NCBI RefSeq assembly: GCF_963583255.1
Contig: NC_084815.1
Coordinates: 1,984,001-2,048,000 of the forward strand
Direction of reading: 5' to 3'
DNA from: Pyrus communis
Lineage: Eukaryota > Streptophyta > Magnoliopsida > Rosales > Rosaceae
Length of the DNA: 64,000 nucleotides
Position 1 is the stretch's first letter. Each line of letters opens with the position of its first letter. The notes beneath the pieces are model-generated. The model ran no database searches, was not told the DNA's origin, and saw only the letters and a program-made list of their open reading frames with translations. The position numbers and the translations under genes are program-made. Below, piece by piece: positions 12,771 to 24,430 of the stretch.

Positions 12771-12912
12771 CCCAAAACCCACCCTAAACACACAAGCTGT
12801 AGGCCCACCCAACCAATTTCTCCTTCTATGTTTGATGGGTGGGACTCACATTGTTTTTATAAAAAAAGTTTAAATTATTTTACTCTTAAAGGAATTTTAG
12901 TTTGGTCACTTA

Positions 12913-13072
12913 AACTAAGGTGGAGTGGTATTCTCTTCACTTGTAGGTGAGATATTTTAGATTCGATTATAGTCAAATGTGAATTTGAATCATATTATTG
13001 TTAGCGTATTGTGAGGCAAAACTTACCCCCTGCCCATTCGTGTAGATAATATTGATTGTTAATAAAAAATAG
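12913..13072 (+). mobile_element. tRNA-derived SINE, degraded
   Basis: Head with an A-box-like GGTGGAGTGGTATTCTCTTC, a degenerate B-box (ATTCGATTATAG), and a body and tail TGTGAGGCAAAACTTACC, GTGTAGATAATATTGATTGT followed by AATAAAAAAT. Same family as the minus-strand copy at 32976-33151 and the older copies at about 29735 and 34209. Confidence 0.65.
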
Positions 13073-13251
13073 AATTTTATTTTATAAAAAAATTTTATTA
13101 ACAAAAAAAAAAAAACATTTTTTTTTAAATTTTTTTTTCTTTGTGCCTATGTGACGTATTTGTGACATACGCTTCAACATAAATGTAGGTTTTAAGTTTG
13201 CCACATCACTATTTTAGGTCAAGTTAACGAATCCATTAACAGGTATATGAG

Positions 13252-14271
13252 TAAGGGTGGGCAAACGGGCCTGGACCCGCGGTCTGAGGCTGGTTCGGGG
13301 CGAAGCCTTATATTTAATACACGAAAAGGATCAGGGCAGGGTGGGTCTAAGTATATGGCGGGGCGGGACGGGTCCAATTTCTGAGTATACACGGGCCCCT
13401 GGCCCGGACCATATACACATGTATTCATTCATTCTTTCTCACACACACATAGGTCTTTGCAATTCCTCTCTTGGTTTCTCCGGTTCTTGTCATTCCTCTA
13501 TCGTATTCGTCGATTCTTAAACTTGGAGACTTTCCTCCCTCTCGATCTCTCTCTCCTAGATCGTCTTCGTTGATACTTAAACTCGAAGACTCTCCTCATC
13601 TCAATCTCTCTCTCCCATATCATCTTAATCGATTCTTAAACTCGAAGACTTTCCTCCCTCTCAATCTCTCTCTCCCAGATTAACCAACTCTCAGTCTCCA
13701 AGACTAACTGAATTCTAAATAGCTGAGCTCCCTCCTCAGCCCCTATCAACTCTGACGACCATGACGATCCATCTCAAAGCCAAATCTTCAAACAAAAAGT
13801 ATTCAAATATGACGATCCATCTTGAAATTTCCAGTGTGTAGTACCTACTATTGTATGAAGCTCGCTCATATCAAAATTGAATTGTTTTTTTTAATCTAGG
13901 TTGAAGATTGCATTATTATATATGTGTTTTTTGGGTTCTTGCTAATTTTGTAGGTGATTGGATATATGGGTTGTTGTTATTTGCAAGAATTTGAGCTCAA
14001 ACATGCATGTAGGGACCTGGGAACTTGAAATTTCTTGAAGCTTCATAGATCTGTTCGCTGCTTGTTGCAGGTCAAGAGAAAGCACAACAGGGAGAATGAC
14101 TCGTGGACCAGCGAACCCGTAGGAACCGGCCCGTTTTAAACGGACCGAGTTAGGTCTAGGTTCCAACTTTTATTTTTCTGTTACCCAGCTCGGCCCACCC
14201 TGTTTCATTTTCCAAGGGGTCTAGTTTGGTTCCTTCAATTTTCGGCCCGGTCCGGCCCGTGCCCACCCCTA
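13252..14271. mobile_element. non-autonomous hAT-like element
   Basis: Ends TAAGGGTGGGCAAACGGGCC and GGCCCGTGCCCACCCCTA are inverted. The flanks TATATGAG (13244-13251) and TATATGAC (14272-14279) are a near-perfect 8-bp TSD. The 1,020-bp interior has no transposase. It holds a threefold tandem repeat of about 60 bp (next entry) and several GGCCCG-rich subterminal motifs. Confidence 0.75.
13490..13685 (+). repeat. three tandem units of about 60 bp inside the hAT-like element
   Basis: Each unit reads approximately GATTCTTAAACTCGAAGACT, then TTCCTCCCTCTCAATCTCTC, then TCCCAGATC. The units differ by a few substitutions. The pyrimidine-rich character suggests captured 5' UTR or promoter DNA, but this is not proven. 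Confidence 0.7.
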
Positions 14272-15800
14272 TATATGACATTGAAATGAAATAATAAATA
14301 GATGTATAAGATTGTAATGTGTTAAAATATTGTATAAAAGGCCGTTGAACATATATATAAAGAAGTAGAATGCAATTTACCTTATCTTTTTACTTATTTA
14401 ATATATCTATATCCTAGATTTTTTTTGTCGTTAATTACCTATATCACAAATGCATTAGTTTTAACTACCTATATTATAAATATCATTTGCTCTTGATATA
14501 CTCTTCAAAATTAGTTGTATTGAGTTGAACCTTTCTGTGCCGCCTTTCACAAAAAACAAAACAAACCTATCTGTACCGCTTTTTACCCGATAAGTAATGA
14601 ACTTCCCTTTTTACCGCTCAAGACCAGAAACAGAAACGGCAGCCGCTAGCACGGACAACCGGATTACTCCCCCTCTACTGATATGAATTCTCTCTCTCTC
14701 TCTCTCTCTCGCTTCCCTCTATCTCAGTTTCTCTCTCTATCTTCCAGGGCCGAAAGCACTTAAAGGAAAAATGAATCCCAGTTTATACTGAATCTGCCGC
14801 TTAATTACCCGTTGCCGAAGTATCTCTCTCCACTAATACCTTATCCTAGGAATATAGAGAGAGAAACCAATCCGGAGGGGAGAAAGAGAGAGGAGGGAGA
14901 AAGATTCCAGATCTGGGAATGTGGAGTGTGTTGCCGGAATCGGAGCTGACGCCGCCAAACCCCTCCCCCCGCCCTCCTGACCTCCACCCAATGCAGACAA
15001 CAGAGCGAGAGTCCCCTTCCTCTCTCTCTTTCGTTGGCGGAGGACATGAACTGCAGCGACGTGGGAAGGGAGGTGGGCTACTGCCGACGGTGAACTTCTT
15101 CGCAAAGGTTTTTCTTGTACGTGCCCTATATATTGGAATGCGTAATTTACGAAGACAGGAATTTACACGTGTCATCATTTAAGGGGAAGGATAGTGGGCC
15201 TGAAGATCTTTCCCCTGCTTTTGCAGCACCGTGAAAGCATGCATATTGTCCACATTGCCCCGACGGACAAAAATTCGAAACCACGGAAGAGGACATAACA
15301 GGGTTTTGGGCCGTGTTCGGTGTTCCATCACACTCGATCGTTAACTGCTGTTTTTGGCTGATTAGTCCAAGTGAAAAAGGTATATATTTATCGCTTCAAA
15401 ATTTTCTACTTATAGAAATTAAGATTGAGCAAATCACTGATCGAAGATCGAAGTGATGAATTCTATGTTTTGATTTAATTGGGATACTGAAGGATCGATG
15501 TTCTTATATGATATGTGATTGAATGATATGTTGTATATTGTGCTGTGGTTTTGTTTTTTGGGAAGCTAAAGCTTACACTTATGCTGTTTCTTTATGATTT
15601 GTAATGAAAATTCAACCTTTTAAACTTTGATGAGGTTCTGTTGAAATTCGGACAGATCTTGACTTTGGTTCGGAGCTGTAGGCCACCCAGAAAACCGTCC
15701 TGGCTCCGACTTTGGCCACCCGGAAAAGCATCCTAACTGGCTTTATGATAAAGCCGCATCCTGACTGCCCTTAATTATCTACAGGCCACGTAGTTCTTAG
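14272..15800 (+). promoter_or_regulatory. upstream region of the RGLG-type gene
   Basis: Holds a (CT)n tract at 14690-14711 followed by pyrimidine-rich DNA typical of plant 5' UTRs, and a GC-rich stretch (14830-15110) that opens frames on both strands without conserved motifs. Those frames are treated as spurious. Transcription of the ligase gene probably starts somewhere here, with one or more 5' UTR introns, but no start site can be fixed from sequence. Confidence 0.35.
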
Positions 15801-15809
15801 TCATCTCAT

Positions 15810-16640
15810 CGGTTAAGTCGCTAATTGGAGATTACGTAAAACATGAATCAATCATATCCAACACTACCTTTGGTGTTTGGTTTGCAAGAAAATTACAAAT
15901 TTTCAAGGAGATTTCGTAAGCTTCCCTTATCTGGAATTCTATATGACCAGTCTGTATGTTTGTGAGTGTGTTACTTGCAGTTTGGATTCAGGGTTTTCTT
16001 TTTCTGGGTTTTGTGGTGGGATCTGCATTGTGAACTGACGGGAAGGGTGCTTCGTCTGAAATTGGAGCGTGTGTGTTTTTGTGAATTCTTGTTTGGATAC
16101 AAGGTTTTCCTTTTCTTGGTTTTGTGGTGGGTTCTGCATTGTGAAGTGACAGGAAGAGTGTTTTCTCTAAAATTGGGGAATTTCTGTGGACAGTTGAGTT
16201 AATGGGGGGATGCATTTCGAGGCCACCGTTTCAGGGGCAAAATTCATTTCGTTCAGAGGGTGGGTTTACAGAGTAAATCCTATCCCCGAGTCGGATTATG
16301 GTACTTGGATGTCTAGTATATGTTGCTAATTGGAGATTACTTAACCGAGAAGGCATATGTCTGTCAATGAATAGAATCTGTAATTCAATATCTTTAGGAA
16401 TCTGTCAATTTTTTGAAAATTTTGGGGTCCAATCCTGAACATGTTGTTTTAGCCTAAAATTAGTCAAATGTTCGTCAATGCTTGTGTTTGTGTGTATTGC
16501 AGCTTTGGATTCAAGTTTTTCATCTTTCTGGGTTTTGATTTGTGGTAGGTTCCTCCTGCATTGTGATTGCCGGTCCAGAATTGGAGAATTTCTGTTGAGA
16601 GTTGAGGTAATGGGTGGATGCATTTCAACAATGCGGGGGA
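15810..16640 (+). repeat. tandem duplication of the RGLG 5' exon region
   Basis: A segment of about 505 bp is repeated head to tail. GCTAATTGGAGATTAC occurs at about 15820 and 16326. TTGCAG followed by TTTGGATTC occurs at about 15975 and 16498. A subunit (TGGGTTTTGTGGTGG then CTGCATTGTGAA) is itself doubled in the first copy (about 15960-16068 and 16069-16220). Each full copy ends in ATGGGKGGATGCATTTC, encoding MGGCIS. The second ATG (16610) belongs to the long reading frame. Confidence 0.8.
16202..16276 (+). pseudogene. duplicate first-exon start, 24-codon frame
   Basis: ATG at 16202 opens MGGCISRPPFQGQNSF and following, stopping at TAA 16274-16276. It is the upstream duplicate of the real RGLG start (MGGCIS at 16610). 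If transcribed in the leader it would be an upstream reading frame; if spliced it could be an alternative first exon. No donor preserving frame into exon 2 was identified. Confidence 0.5.
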
Positions 16641-19297
16641 GGGCAAAGTCGTCTCAATCAAGGCCTTCTTCAAAGAGTGGATATCCCCAAGCCCATTTGC
16701 CAGCTTCTGAAGAAACTCAGAGCTATTACAATTCCCCGATTGAGGTAAGATTGGCACTGTAATGCAGTATTTTCTGCAAGCTTCCCTTTGTTGTTGAGAT
16801 TTCCTTACCTTGCCATAAGTGTTCAGTTTTGCTGACGCAAATTTGTTTATTTTTCTGATTGCAGGTGACTCAGGCTCTTGAACATGCTAGTCTCGAGTCT
16901 CCCAATCTTATTGTGGGTATAGATTTCACAAAGAGCAATGAGTGGACAGGTTTAGCCTTCAATCTCTTGAAATATATGTACTATGCTGTGTGTTGCAGCA
17001 GTGAAACATGCTGAAATTTGTTCTGTAAATAGTTGGAAGGTCATTTAACAGAAGAAGCTTGCACCACATTGGGGATTGTCCAAATCCCTATGAACAGGCG
17101 ATATCCATTATTGGAGAAACCTTGGCTGGTTTCGATGAGGATAACTCAATTCCATGTTTTGGCTTTGGAGATGGTAATTATTAAATGATTACTTACCTTT
17201 GTTTCTCTACAATTTTATTCTTTGGAATATCGGGTCGAGAAACACTGTTTTTCTAACTTTCAGCGACAACCCATGATGAAGATGTCTTCAGTTTTTATCC
17301 GGATGGCAGACTTTGCAATGGATTTGAGGAAGTATTGACAACCTACAGGAAAATTGTTCCTTTTCTACAACTTGCAGGTTTTACTGTTGCATTGCATCCT
17401 AGGTATATTTATTCTTCTTATTGTTCAAGAAGTCTTTATATTCACTAACTAGTCATTCTTCGTAATTCTTATTTCTGGCAGGTCCAACTTCATTTGCACC
17501 TATAATTCAAATGGCCATGTCTATCGTTGAGAAGAGTGGTGGCCAATTCCATGTCCTGTTGATAATTACGAGCGGTCAGGTATTTTACCTAAATATCGTT
17601 TTCTTTAGTTGAACATGCAACAAGAGGGCCAGTCATGCTATAAATCAACTTGTTTTTAGCTCAAAACGCATGCTTGCTTTCTGCATTTTATGATTTGTGA
17701 CTAACTTGAAGTGTTGATAATATGTGACAAAGCTTGGTGTGCAGAAGCAGAAGACAATTGATGCCATTGTTGAAGCAAGGTGAGTAGTAAACTTTGTCTT
17801 AATAATAAATGTTTGCTCGCCCAAGCATTTTTTGATCTGGTACGCTTCTTTTATTGCAGCAATCTCCCTCTATCAATTATATTAGTTGGTGTTGGTGATG
17901 GACCCTGGGACAGCATTAAGAGACTTGGTGACTCTACTCGTAGTCGGGCATTTGATAATCTCCATGTAAGATCTCAGACTTTCATTCATTCTTGTTTCTT
18001 ACTCATGATTTTGGCTTATTGATTATTGGAAAATACTGAATAGGAAAGAACATCTCTTTTGTTTGTAGTTTGTGAATTTTACGGACATTGTGACAAAGAA
18101 TGTGCCCCCTTCACAAAAGAAGGCCGAATTTACACAAGCAACTCTGATGAAAATTCCTTCGCAGTATAACGCAACAAGAAACTTATCTATGTCAGGGTAC
18201 TAGTGTTCTCGATATTTCTCATCTGTTAAAGCATTTGATTACCTGTTGACACCATTCTTCATGTGTAATTCCTTCTTTTAAAACTGGCAGTGGTTGGAAT
18301 GGCAATTTTAACAAATGGTTGCCCTCGCGATGTTCTCTATACTTCTTATCCGTGAAAAGCTGTTGATTACCTGTTGACATCATTTTCATTATATTTTCTT
18401 TTAAATGAACAGTGGTCAGACTTTTAAGAGGGCTCCACCTGCTGTTAATTCTACCAATGAGAATGAGGTATACAGAATTTTAAGCTGACACATCTAAATT
18501 TTGTTCACACAGTTCTTCTAAAGAAACTGGTACTTGTATTATCAAGGGAATTTTAGATTCGGAGGTGAAAAACCTCATATTGCACATTAGAAGCTCATTT
18601 TAATATATGCAGATATATTTTGATGTGTTTATGAAAGGGGTACTCATGAAAAATAAAGTAATAACCTAAACTTAAATGTGGTAACTGCGAGTATTTACTA
18701 TGTAGATGTTTATAGTTTTGTGGTAGCTACTTTTGTGTTGAATTCAAAACCTTGTAAGACAGGCATCACATGAGATTAAGCTTAGGTCTATTGTTGCTGC
18801 CGGTCTTTTGTGTACGGCATAGTTTGACTGGTTTTTTTATTGTTCTGTTCTGTACAGTCCTTGTACTGTAACCAAAATGTGAAAGTAGTAACTACGAGTA
18901 TTTAGTGCTTTGATGATTGTAATTTTGTAGTTGTGACTCTTGTGTTGAATTTGAAACCCTTGAAGCTTTTATGTGCATTTTTATGGGTAATTTCATGTGT
19001 TTGCAACTTTATGTTACGATGATTCTACGATTTATTACTAGGATAACATTTTGTACGGTCTTGTACAGGATTGTACGCTGTGCGCTGGTAATTCAGTGAA
19101 CATGGTCTTGTATTGCGGGCATCAGGTGCTTTTTTAGTTGAGTTTTCAGTACAGATATGTTGTGATTGCTGAGAAGACATTGATTTTTCTTCCCCTCGGT
19201 GCAGATATGTAGCAACTGCAAACCAAAGATTTATCATTGTCCATGGTGTCGGATTCCTGTGGGCACCAAAGATTACAAATTGATGATTACAAATTGA
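16610..19297 (+). CDS. RGLG-type copine/RING E3 ubiquitin ligase
   Basis: Eleven exons with GT-AG borders and continuous phase: 16610-16744, 16865-16949, 17033-17173, 17264-17377, 17482-17579, 17745-17779, 17860-17965, 18069-18196, 18413-18467, 19069-19125, 19205-19297; 348 residues. MGGC at the N-terminus is an N-myristoylation signal with a potential palmitoylated Cys4, so membrane association is expected. A copine (vWA-like) domain starts near residue 58, with DFTKSN at 65-70 as the metal-ion (MIDAS) motif, plus IPCFGFGD and VGVGDGPWD. A C-terminal C3HC4 RING has Cys301, 304, 315, His317, Cys320, 323, 330, 333. The family ubiquitinates hormone and stress regulators. Compared with the family as I know it, about 13 residues after the ITSGQ motif are missing; an alternative acceptor at 17733 would restore only four. 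The tail (KDYKLMITN) contains a small duplication GATTACAAATTGATGATTAC. Confidence 0.9.
18197..18412 (+). repeat. internal tandem duplication in intron 8 of the RGLG gene
   Basis: The intron's 3' half repeats its 5' half. GTTCTCGATATTTCTCATC, TTGATTACCTGTTGACA and a GCAG-TGGTTGG acceptor (about 18200-18300) recur as GTTCTCTATACTTCTTATC, the same TTGATTACCTGTTGACA, and AACAG-TGGTCAG (about 18336-18420). The first acceptor would open a short frame (GWNGNFNKWLPSR) with no donor after it, so it is a decoy left by the duplication. Confidence 0.7.
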
Positions 19298-20690
19298 TAT
19301 AGGGATCTGAAAAGGTTTAATTGTCTACCATCTATTGTTATATGCATATGCAATTGCTTGCTTCTTTCTTTTACTTACTGTGTTTTCAAGTGTTCATTTA
19401 CATGCTGTTGAACAGTTTTATTGGTCATACTAATCGGAGAGAACGTTTTCGCCATAATTTTCCTTATACAAATCATCTGTTGGTGCAGACATGATTCGGA
19501 TGCAGGCGAGCCCTTCAGTTATTGCCAATATGCAGAAGCAGCCATTTACACGATCATGTTTTGTAATTGAATTGTTGCAGAAACTACACGAAAGTCAAAT
19601 AGTACGTAGTTGGAGACCGATGAAAGAGGAATATTTGTGTCAATAATAGGCATCGTTTTGTAACCTCCAAGATCGGATGTAATTTGGGTGTATAGAATCA
19701 AGTACATGGCTAATGATTTTACAAAGAGATACAAAGCAGGGTTGGTTGCTATAAGGTATCATCAATATGATTGCTTATTGCTATTTGATTGCTTGTGTCA
19801 TTTCCTACCCAATTTGGCTGGTTTATTAACCAAATTTGAAATTGAAGAGGTTGATCCTAAAAGAAATTGAAGAAGTTGAGGTTTAGCCATAAAACTAAAT
19901 TTGAAACATAGCGAGTAGATCAACTTCTTATAAGTACGTGTAAGGTTCCATCCTTGATGTAGGACTCACCTCTCAATATGCCTCGTCACGTGTGGAAGCC
20001 TAACATGTATACTGTGGTCGAGATATGTGTAACCCGCTAGGATATTATGGAGGAAGTTAAGATTCCATTATAAAACAATTGACAATATAAAATGTAGTCC
20101 AACTTATTATGACACGAAAGATCTTTTACTTTCCTTGTATAGAATGCACTCTCAACATTACTCGTTTTGTAAGTAAGCTCAACATATATCTCTTTATCCC
20201 TTTAGGCAAAAGCCCCAGTGGGCTTGGTTTGATGAAATTGTGCCCGGCTTTATTCTGTCTTGGCCTTGATGCCTATATTGCACACTTTATTGATTAAACA
20301 TTAAACATGATTAGTTACCTTAGTCTTGCTCTATGTGGATTATATTCTTTGTCACTGGAAACTTTACAGCCTCTTGTCCAAATATTCTTCCAAAGTTTAG
20401 GGCCGTTTGGCACCCTATTTTACAAACAAAACTCAAAAGCATTTAAGGATCCATACGGTATTGTTTTACAAAATAATTTTTGGACAACTATTTTATAAAA
20501 CAAAACGACAAATAAGATTTTGCATTTTTATGATCTGAGAACAATCTGGTAGTTTAACCCAATAATGATCTTTTGATCGCATCTGGTAGTTTAATCCAAG
20601 AATGATTTTTTGAAATGAAAACATTAAAAATGTGTCTAGTACCAATATCTAAAATGTCAAAGAAAAAAAGTAATAAATTTGTATTTGATA
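19298..20690. other. 3' region of RGLG and intergenic DNA
   Basis: The first few hundred bases are probably 3' UTR. A patch at 19940-20010 (GGTTCCATCCTTGATGTAGG) looks like a decayed LTR fragment. From about 20400 (GGGCCGTTTGGCACCCT) begins a Tourist- or hAT-like end with no clear partner. No coding sequence is supported. Confidence 0.35.
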
Positions 20691-20714
20691 GTAATGTTTT
20701 TGTAAAACTATTAA

Positions 20715-21220
20715 AATGGCAGCGGTGGTGGTAAAGATGATGGTTGCAATGATAGTGGTGTTGGTAGCAATAGTGATTGAAGTGCTGGTAGTAATGGTGA
20801 CAATAGAGATGTTAGTAATGGTGGAATATTGGTGGTGGCAATAACGAGGTAGTGGTGGAGGGAGTGGTGGTGGTTGAGGCAACTATGGCAGAGGCTGATG
20901 TGTTAACAATGGTCATAAGGGATGTTTCAGAAATGGTGGTTGAAAGGTGGCGAGGATTGTGGAAATGGTAGTGGTCATAATAAGGGTGATGGCGGTGGAG
21001 GGGGGGGGGGATGGTGGTGGTGATGGAGGTTGTAGCGTTGAGACAATGAGAGGGTGGAGGTAGGTGGTGGTGGCCTTGGTGGCGAGAATGATGACGGTGA
21101 ATAATATGGTAGTAGTGGTGGAGGTGGCGGTGAAAGTGAGATGGTGGAGGATGCGGTGGCGATCAGGGGCAATGGTGGTGACAATGATGAAATGGTGAAG
21201 GTGGGTGGTGGTGGTCATGG
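20715..21220. repeat. degenerate GGT/GAT-rich minisatellite
   Basis: About 500 bp of imperfect GTGGTGGTGGTRATGATGG units, including a run of ten G at 21001-21010. Open frames through it on the minus strand (His, Thr and Pro repeats) are by-products. A second array of the same character lies at 57046-57600. Confidence 0.8.
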
Positions 21221-21239
21221 AGTTAGAAATGTGCCATAA

Positions 21240-22505
21240 TCATGAGATGATATTTTACGACATCTCAAATATTAAATTGATTTAGTTTAATCCAAAGGCA
21301 AAAATTATTGCTTATAGCTCTCTCATTAAATGTTATACACTTAAATAATAAGCCCAAGAAATAAGCAATGGAGGGAATGTAAAATTAGTACATACTAATC
21401 CGATAAAATTAGTACATATTAGAAATGTACTAATCCAATAAAATTAGTACATCCTATATATTATGTCTCTCTTTAGAGAGTGATTAATAGAAGGTGAGTT
21501 CACTAAATGCAATTAAACATGAGTTCTTGTACTCATGTCACATGACAACTCACTCGTTCAGATAATGTAAAATAGTCATTTGATCTGAGACACCATAGTT
21601 ACCTTATGGATATGTCTTTGACCATTTTGACAATATGTCATAACCACATGGTTTCTTATGCGCATTATTGAAGTCCTAGACTTATTTATGAAACCATGTG
21701 AGTGTAAAATAAGAGATTTCTAACCTTCAACTTAGAAGGAGAGTACTATATGATATGATTCAAGAGTCTTTGATCATAGCACATAATGTGATTTAGGAAG
21801 CACGTTTAGAATAAAGATTTACATTAGATAGTAGACATGAATAAATTACCAACCAAACAATGTAATTAAGAATATTAATTTTATTGATGTACAAATTTGA
21901 GTTAATCTTGAGTCAACGTAAAATGTGATGAAGTGCCATTCGCAAAGGCGGTTTGATCGAGAGTAGGCGGGCAGAAATGAAGAACAAAACGAGCATTTCC
22001 TGCCATCCTTATGACAAAAGATTAAAGAATGCATTCCTTATCACACTCACAAGGTACCCACCGAAATAATCCAAAGATAAGAACAAAACGAGCAATTCCT
22101 GCCACCCTTTGACAGTCTTATCCTACTGAAAAACTCAAATTTTCACTTTAATTTCCGAAAACTTAATAAGCACATATACAACACATACAAGTGGTGTCAC
22201 AATGCCATATACATGTGAAGATATTTTTTAAATCACACTAATTCATGATTTTTTTTTTATAGGAGTAATGTAAATTTCATTAATAACATAAAAACATACA
22301 TAAAGCTGACAACTAAAACATAATTGACTATGAAAAAATTACCCAGATAAAACTACGTGAGAAAATTCCTGTGAAGGAAAAAGAGTCACACATACCACCA
22401 CAATGCACAGATAACAAACAAATAACCAAAGGCTCTAGGCCGTTTCACACACACCCACAAGGTTCCCAGGCGGATAATCCAAAGACAAGAACAAAACGAG
22501 CGGCT
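21240..22505. other. downstream region of DUF247 gene 1
   Basis: No gene seen. ATAAAATTAGTACATNNTA words are repeated at 21376-21465. A block with GAACAAAACGAGCRNTTCCT occurs at about 21980 and 22082 and again, diverged, near 22490 beside the gene end, suggesting small local duplications of the gene's 3' flank. Confidence 0.4.
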
Positions 22506-23963
22506 TTACCCACATGCATTCGTGCAATTCTTACTACGGTCGTTTATGTAGCTCAAGATAGACATGGCAGTTTGGCCCCCAGTTAAAACAAGAAGGACGA
22601 TGGCGTAGGGAACTGAGATGAAGGACCATGGCTTGCTAAAATAAGTTCGGATGAAAGTAGCCCAATGGCTGCTGTAATATGCCTCCACATCTCTGAATTG
22701 CTTGGAGAGGTAGCATTCCCTTATGTTGAAGACAGCCTTTTCCCCCAACTTTTTGAACAGCTCCGCTACGTTGTGGTCATTGTATAAGAAGCCACTAGTG
22801 ATGATCCCATCAGAGCAAAGGAGTGTGACGTCTCTAGGTGAAGTGATGAGGCTGCTCATGAAAGCAATATAGGTGGTGAACCACGTAGGACTGTTTTGGT
22901 AACATTGTTCCCAGGCCATGCAGTTAATGAAGAGGGTAGTGGTGAAGTCGTTAATTGCTATAGGTGGGATTTGTAGTACCTTACATATGCTACCGTGGAA
23001 ATTGATGTTCAAGAAGCTGTCCACTCTTTGTGGCTTGAAGTTGATCCCGGAGGATCTTAGTTGTACTGTACACTGGATTGATTCGGAGGATGGACGGTAT
23101 TTTGGAGAAGGGTCATTTGGATTTTTTTGTTTTTTGGTTTTATTGGTCGATGGATCATTTGGATTAGTACTTTGTTTTTGGGGACGGAAGCTCGAGTAAA
23201 CCAAGTCAAGTAAGTGCTTGGGGTCCTCTGACGGTTGTGACTTTTTAAGGACGTCAATAGGTCGATGCAACAAATTATTGAACAAATTCAGCGCAAGAAG
23301 GACTAGAGAATAGCCCTTTTCTTTCTCTTGAAGTTGATTCGTGGAGACAAAGTGTAATTTTTGGAGGACGGAGAAAGGGATTTGATTTTCAAGCTTGAGG
23401 AGGTCCCTAGTAACAATTGGAATCAACCATGGCCTGCTTAAGATGGGATCGTTTTTCTCCATGGGATCTTCCGTATTCATACGATGAAAAAGCTCAATGA
23501 TAAAGCACCCATCAAGCACCATCATTTCAACAAATTCATCTCCCTTCAACTCGGAGAAGAACTCACAATGATGATCTTTGGAGTAGCAACTTCTTGTGTT
23601 TTCGTTTATGGTTCTCATGGCTTCCAAGTAGTCTTTTTTGTTACGCTTTGTTCGATCAAGGAAGGCAGCTTGATACAAATGCTTGGTGCTCTCAAATTCC
23701 GATTGGCTTCTCTTGTCGCAGTGCCATGGCCCAACGAAGACCATTTCAGGCTCAGTGGCTTTCCGACTGATTTCAGCGAGGCTGGCAGGAACTTTGTATA
23801 TGGACACCGAGTTCCCATCCCTTGTTCTTGGAATTTCTTCTTTTTCATTCTCCGGGTGCCCTTCTGTATTGCTACCCTCGGGAATTATTTCTTCCCCTCG
23901 GTGCCCTCGTGCGGTAGCTGCAGGGCTAGGCTCGGAAGGTCCAGTTTCAATATCGCCCGGCAT
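22506..23963 (-). CDS. DUF247 (UPF0481) family protein 1
   Basis: A single-exon 485-residue frame. Family hallmarks in order: SVSIYKVPASLAEISRKA with EMVFVGPWH near residues 50-80, EMMVLDGCFIIELFH, DLLKLENQIPFSVLQKL, ELRSSGINFK-like LRSSGINFKPQ, LLCSDGIITSGF, and a single C-terminal transmembrane helix (SVPYAIVLLVLTGGQTAMS) that would anchor it in a membrane. The frame is open 25 codons further upstream (to 24038), but MPGDIETG at 23963 gives an N-terminus of the same length as the paralog at 51096-52466 and is preferred. A low-complexity insertion (DPSTNKTKKQKNPNDPSP) sits mid-protein. The molecular function of plant DUF247 proteins is mostly unknown; one grass member acts in self-incompatibility, which does not transfer here. 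Confidence 0.85.
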   Translation of the reverse strand: MPGDIETGPSEPSPAATARGHRGEEIIPEGSNTEGHPENEKEEIPRTRDGNSVSIYKVPASLAEISRKATEPEMVFVGPWHCDKRSQSEFESTKHLYQAAFLDRTKRNKKDYLEAMRTINENTRSCYSKDHHCEFFSELKGDEFVEMMVLDGCFIIELFHRMNTEDPMEKNDPILSRPWLIPIVTRDLLKLENQIPFSVLQKLHFVSTNQLQEKEKGYSLVLLALNLFNNLLHRPIDVLKKSQPSEDPKHLLDLVYSSFRPQKQSTNPNDPSTNKTKKQKNPNDPSPKYRPSSESIQCTVQLRSSGINFKPQRVDSFLNINFHGSICKVLQIPPIAINDFTTTLFINCMAWEQCYQNSPTWFTTYIAFMSSLITSPRDVTLLCSDGIITSGFLYNDHNVAELFKKLGEKAVFNIRECYLSKQFRDVEAYYSSHWATFIRTYFSKPWSFISVPYAIVLLVLTGGQTAMSILSYINDRSKNCTNACG

Positions 23964-24430
23964 ACTGTCACACACACTGAACAAGGAATGGCTAGCTAAT
24001 TTGGTCAAAATATGAAAGAGATGTTCACCAAGTATCAATCCCTCTCTTTCTTCTTTTTTCTAATGCTGTGAAATTTGAACAAGAAATCTTTGGCGGTACG
24101 TTATTCAGGCTAAGCTATGACGCTTTATACATAATTAGATAAAAATTGTATAGTTGTATAATGGATATCAATTTCCATTGAGCTTCCATTTCTCTTGTAG
24201 CAAGTCAATTTCTCCTCCATATAATATTTGCAAGGGCCAGGAGGAAAGTGTTCCGTAAGTAAACTGATGGAATCATTTAGATTAAGTAATACAATGCTCT
24301 TTCATTGTGCTTGAAGAACTTGAGGTTTAACTGCAAAACTAATTGGCAATTATTTTGAGGGTCACATGTAAAAGTTCAGAAACATTTCTTAGACATATAT
24401 AATTACCTTACAAATTAAACCGTATTGTGA

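Noticed and set aside
14833..15182. Overlapping open frames on both strands upstream of the RGLG gene
   Set aside because: GC-rich leader-like DNA opens frames in several registers at once; none has a motif, and they conflict with each other.
20649..21218. Minus-strand His/Thr/Pro-rich proteins
   Set aside because: These frames are translations of a GGT-rich minisatellite and have no domain.
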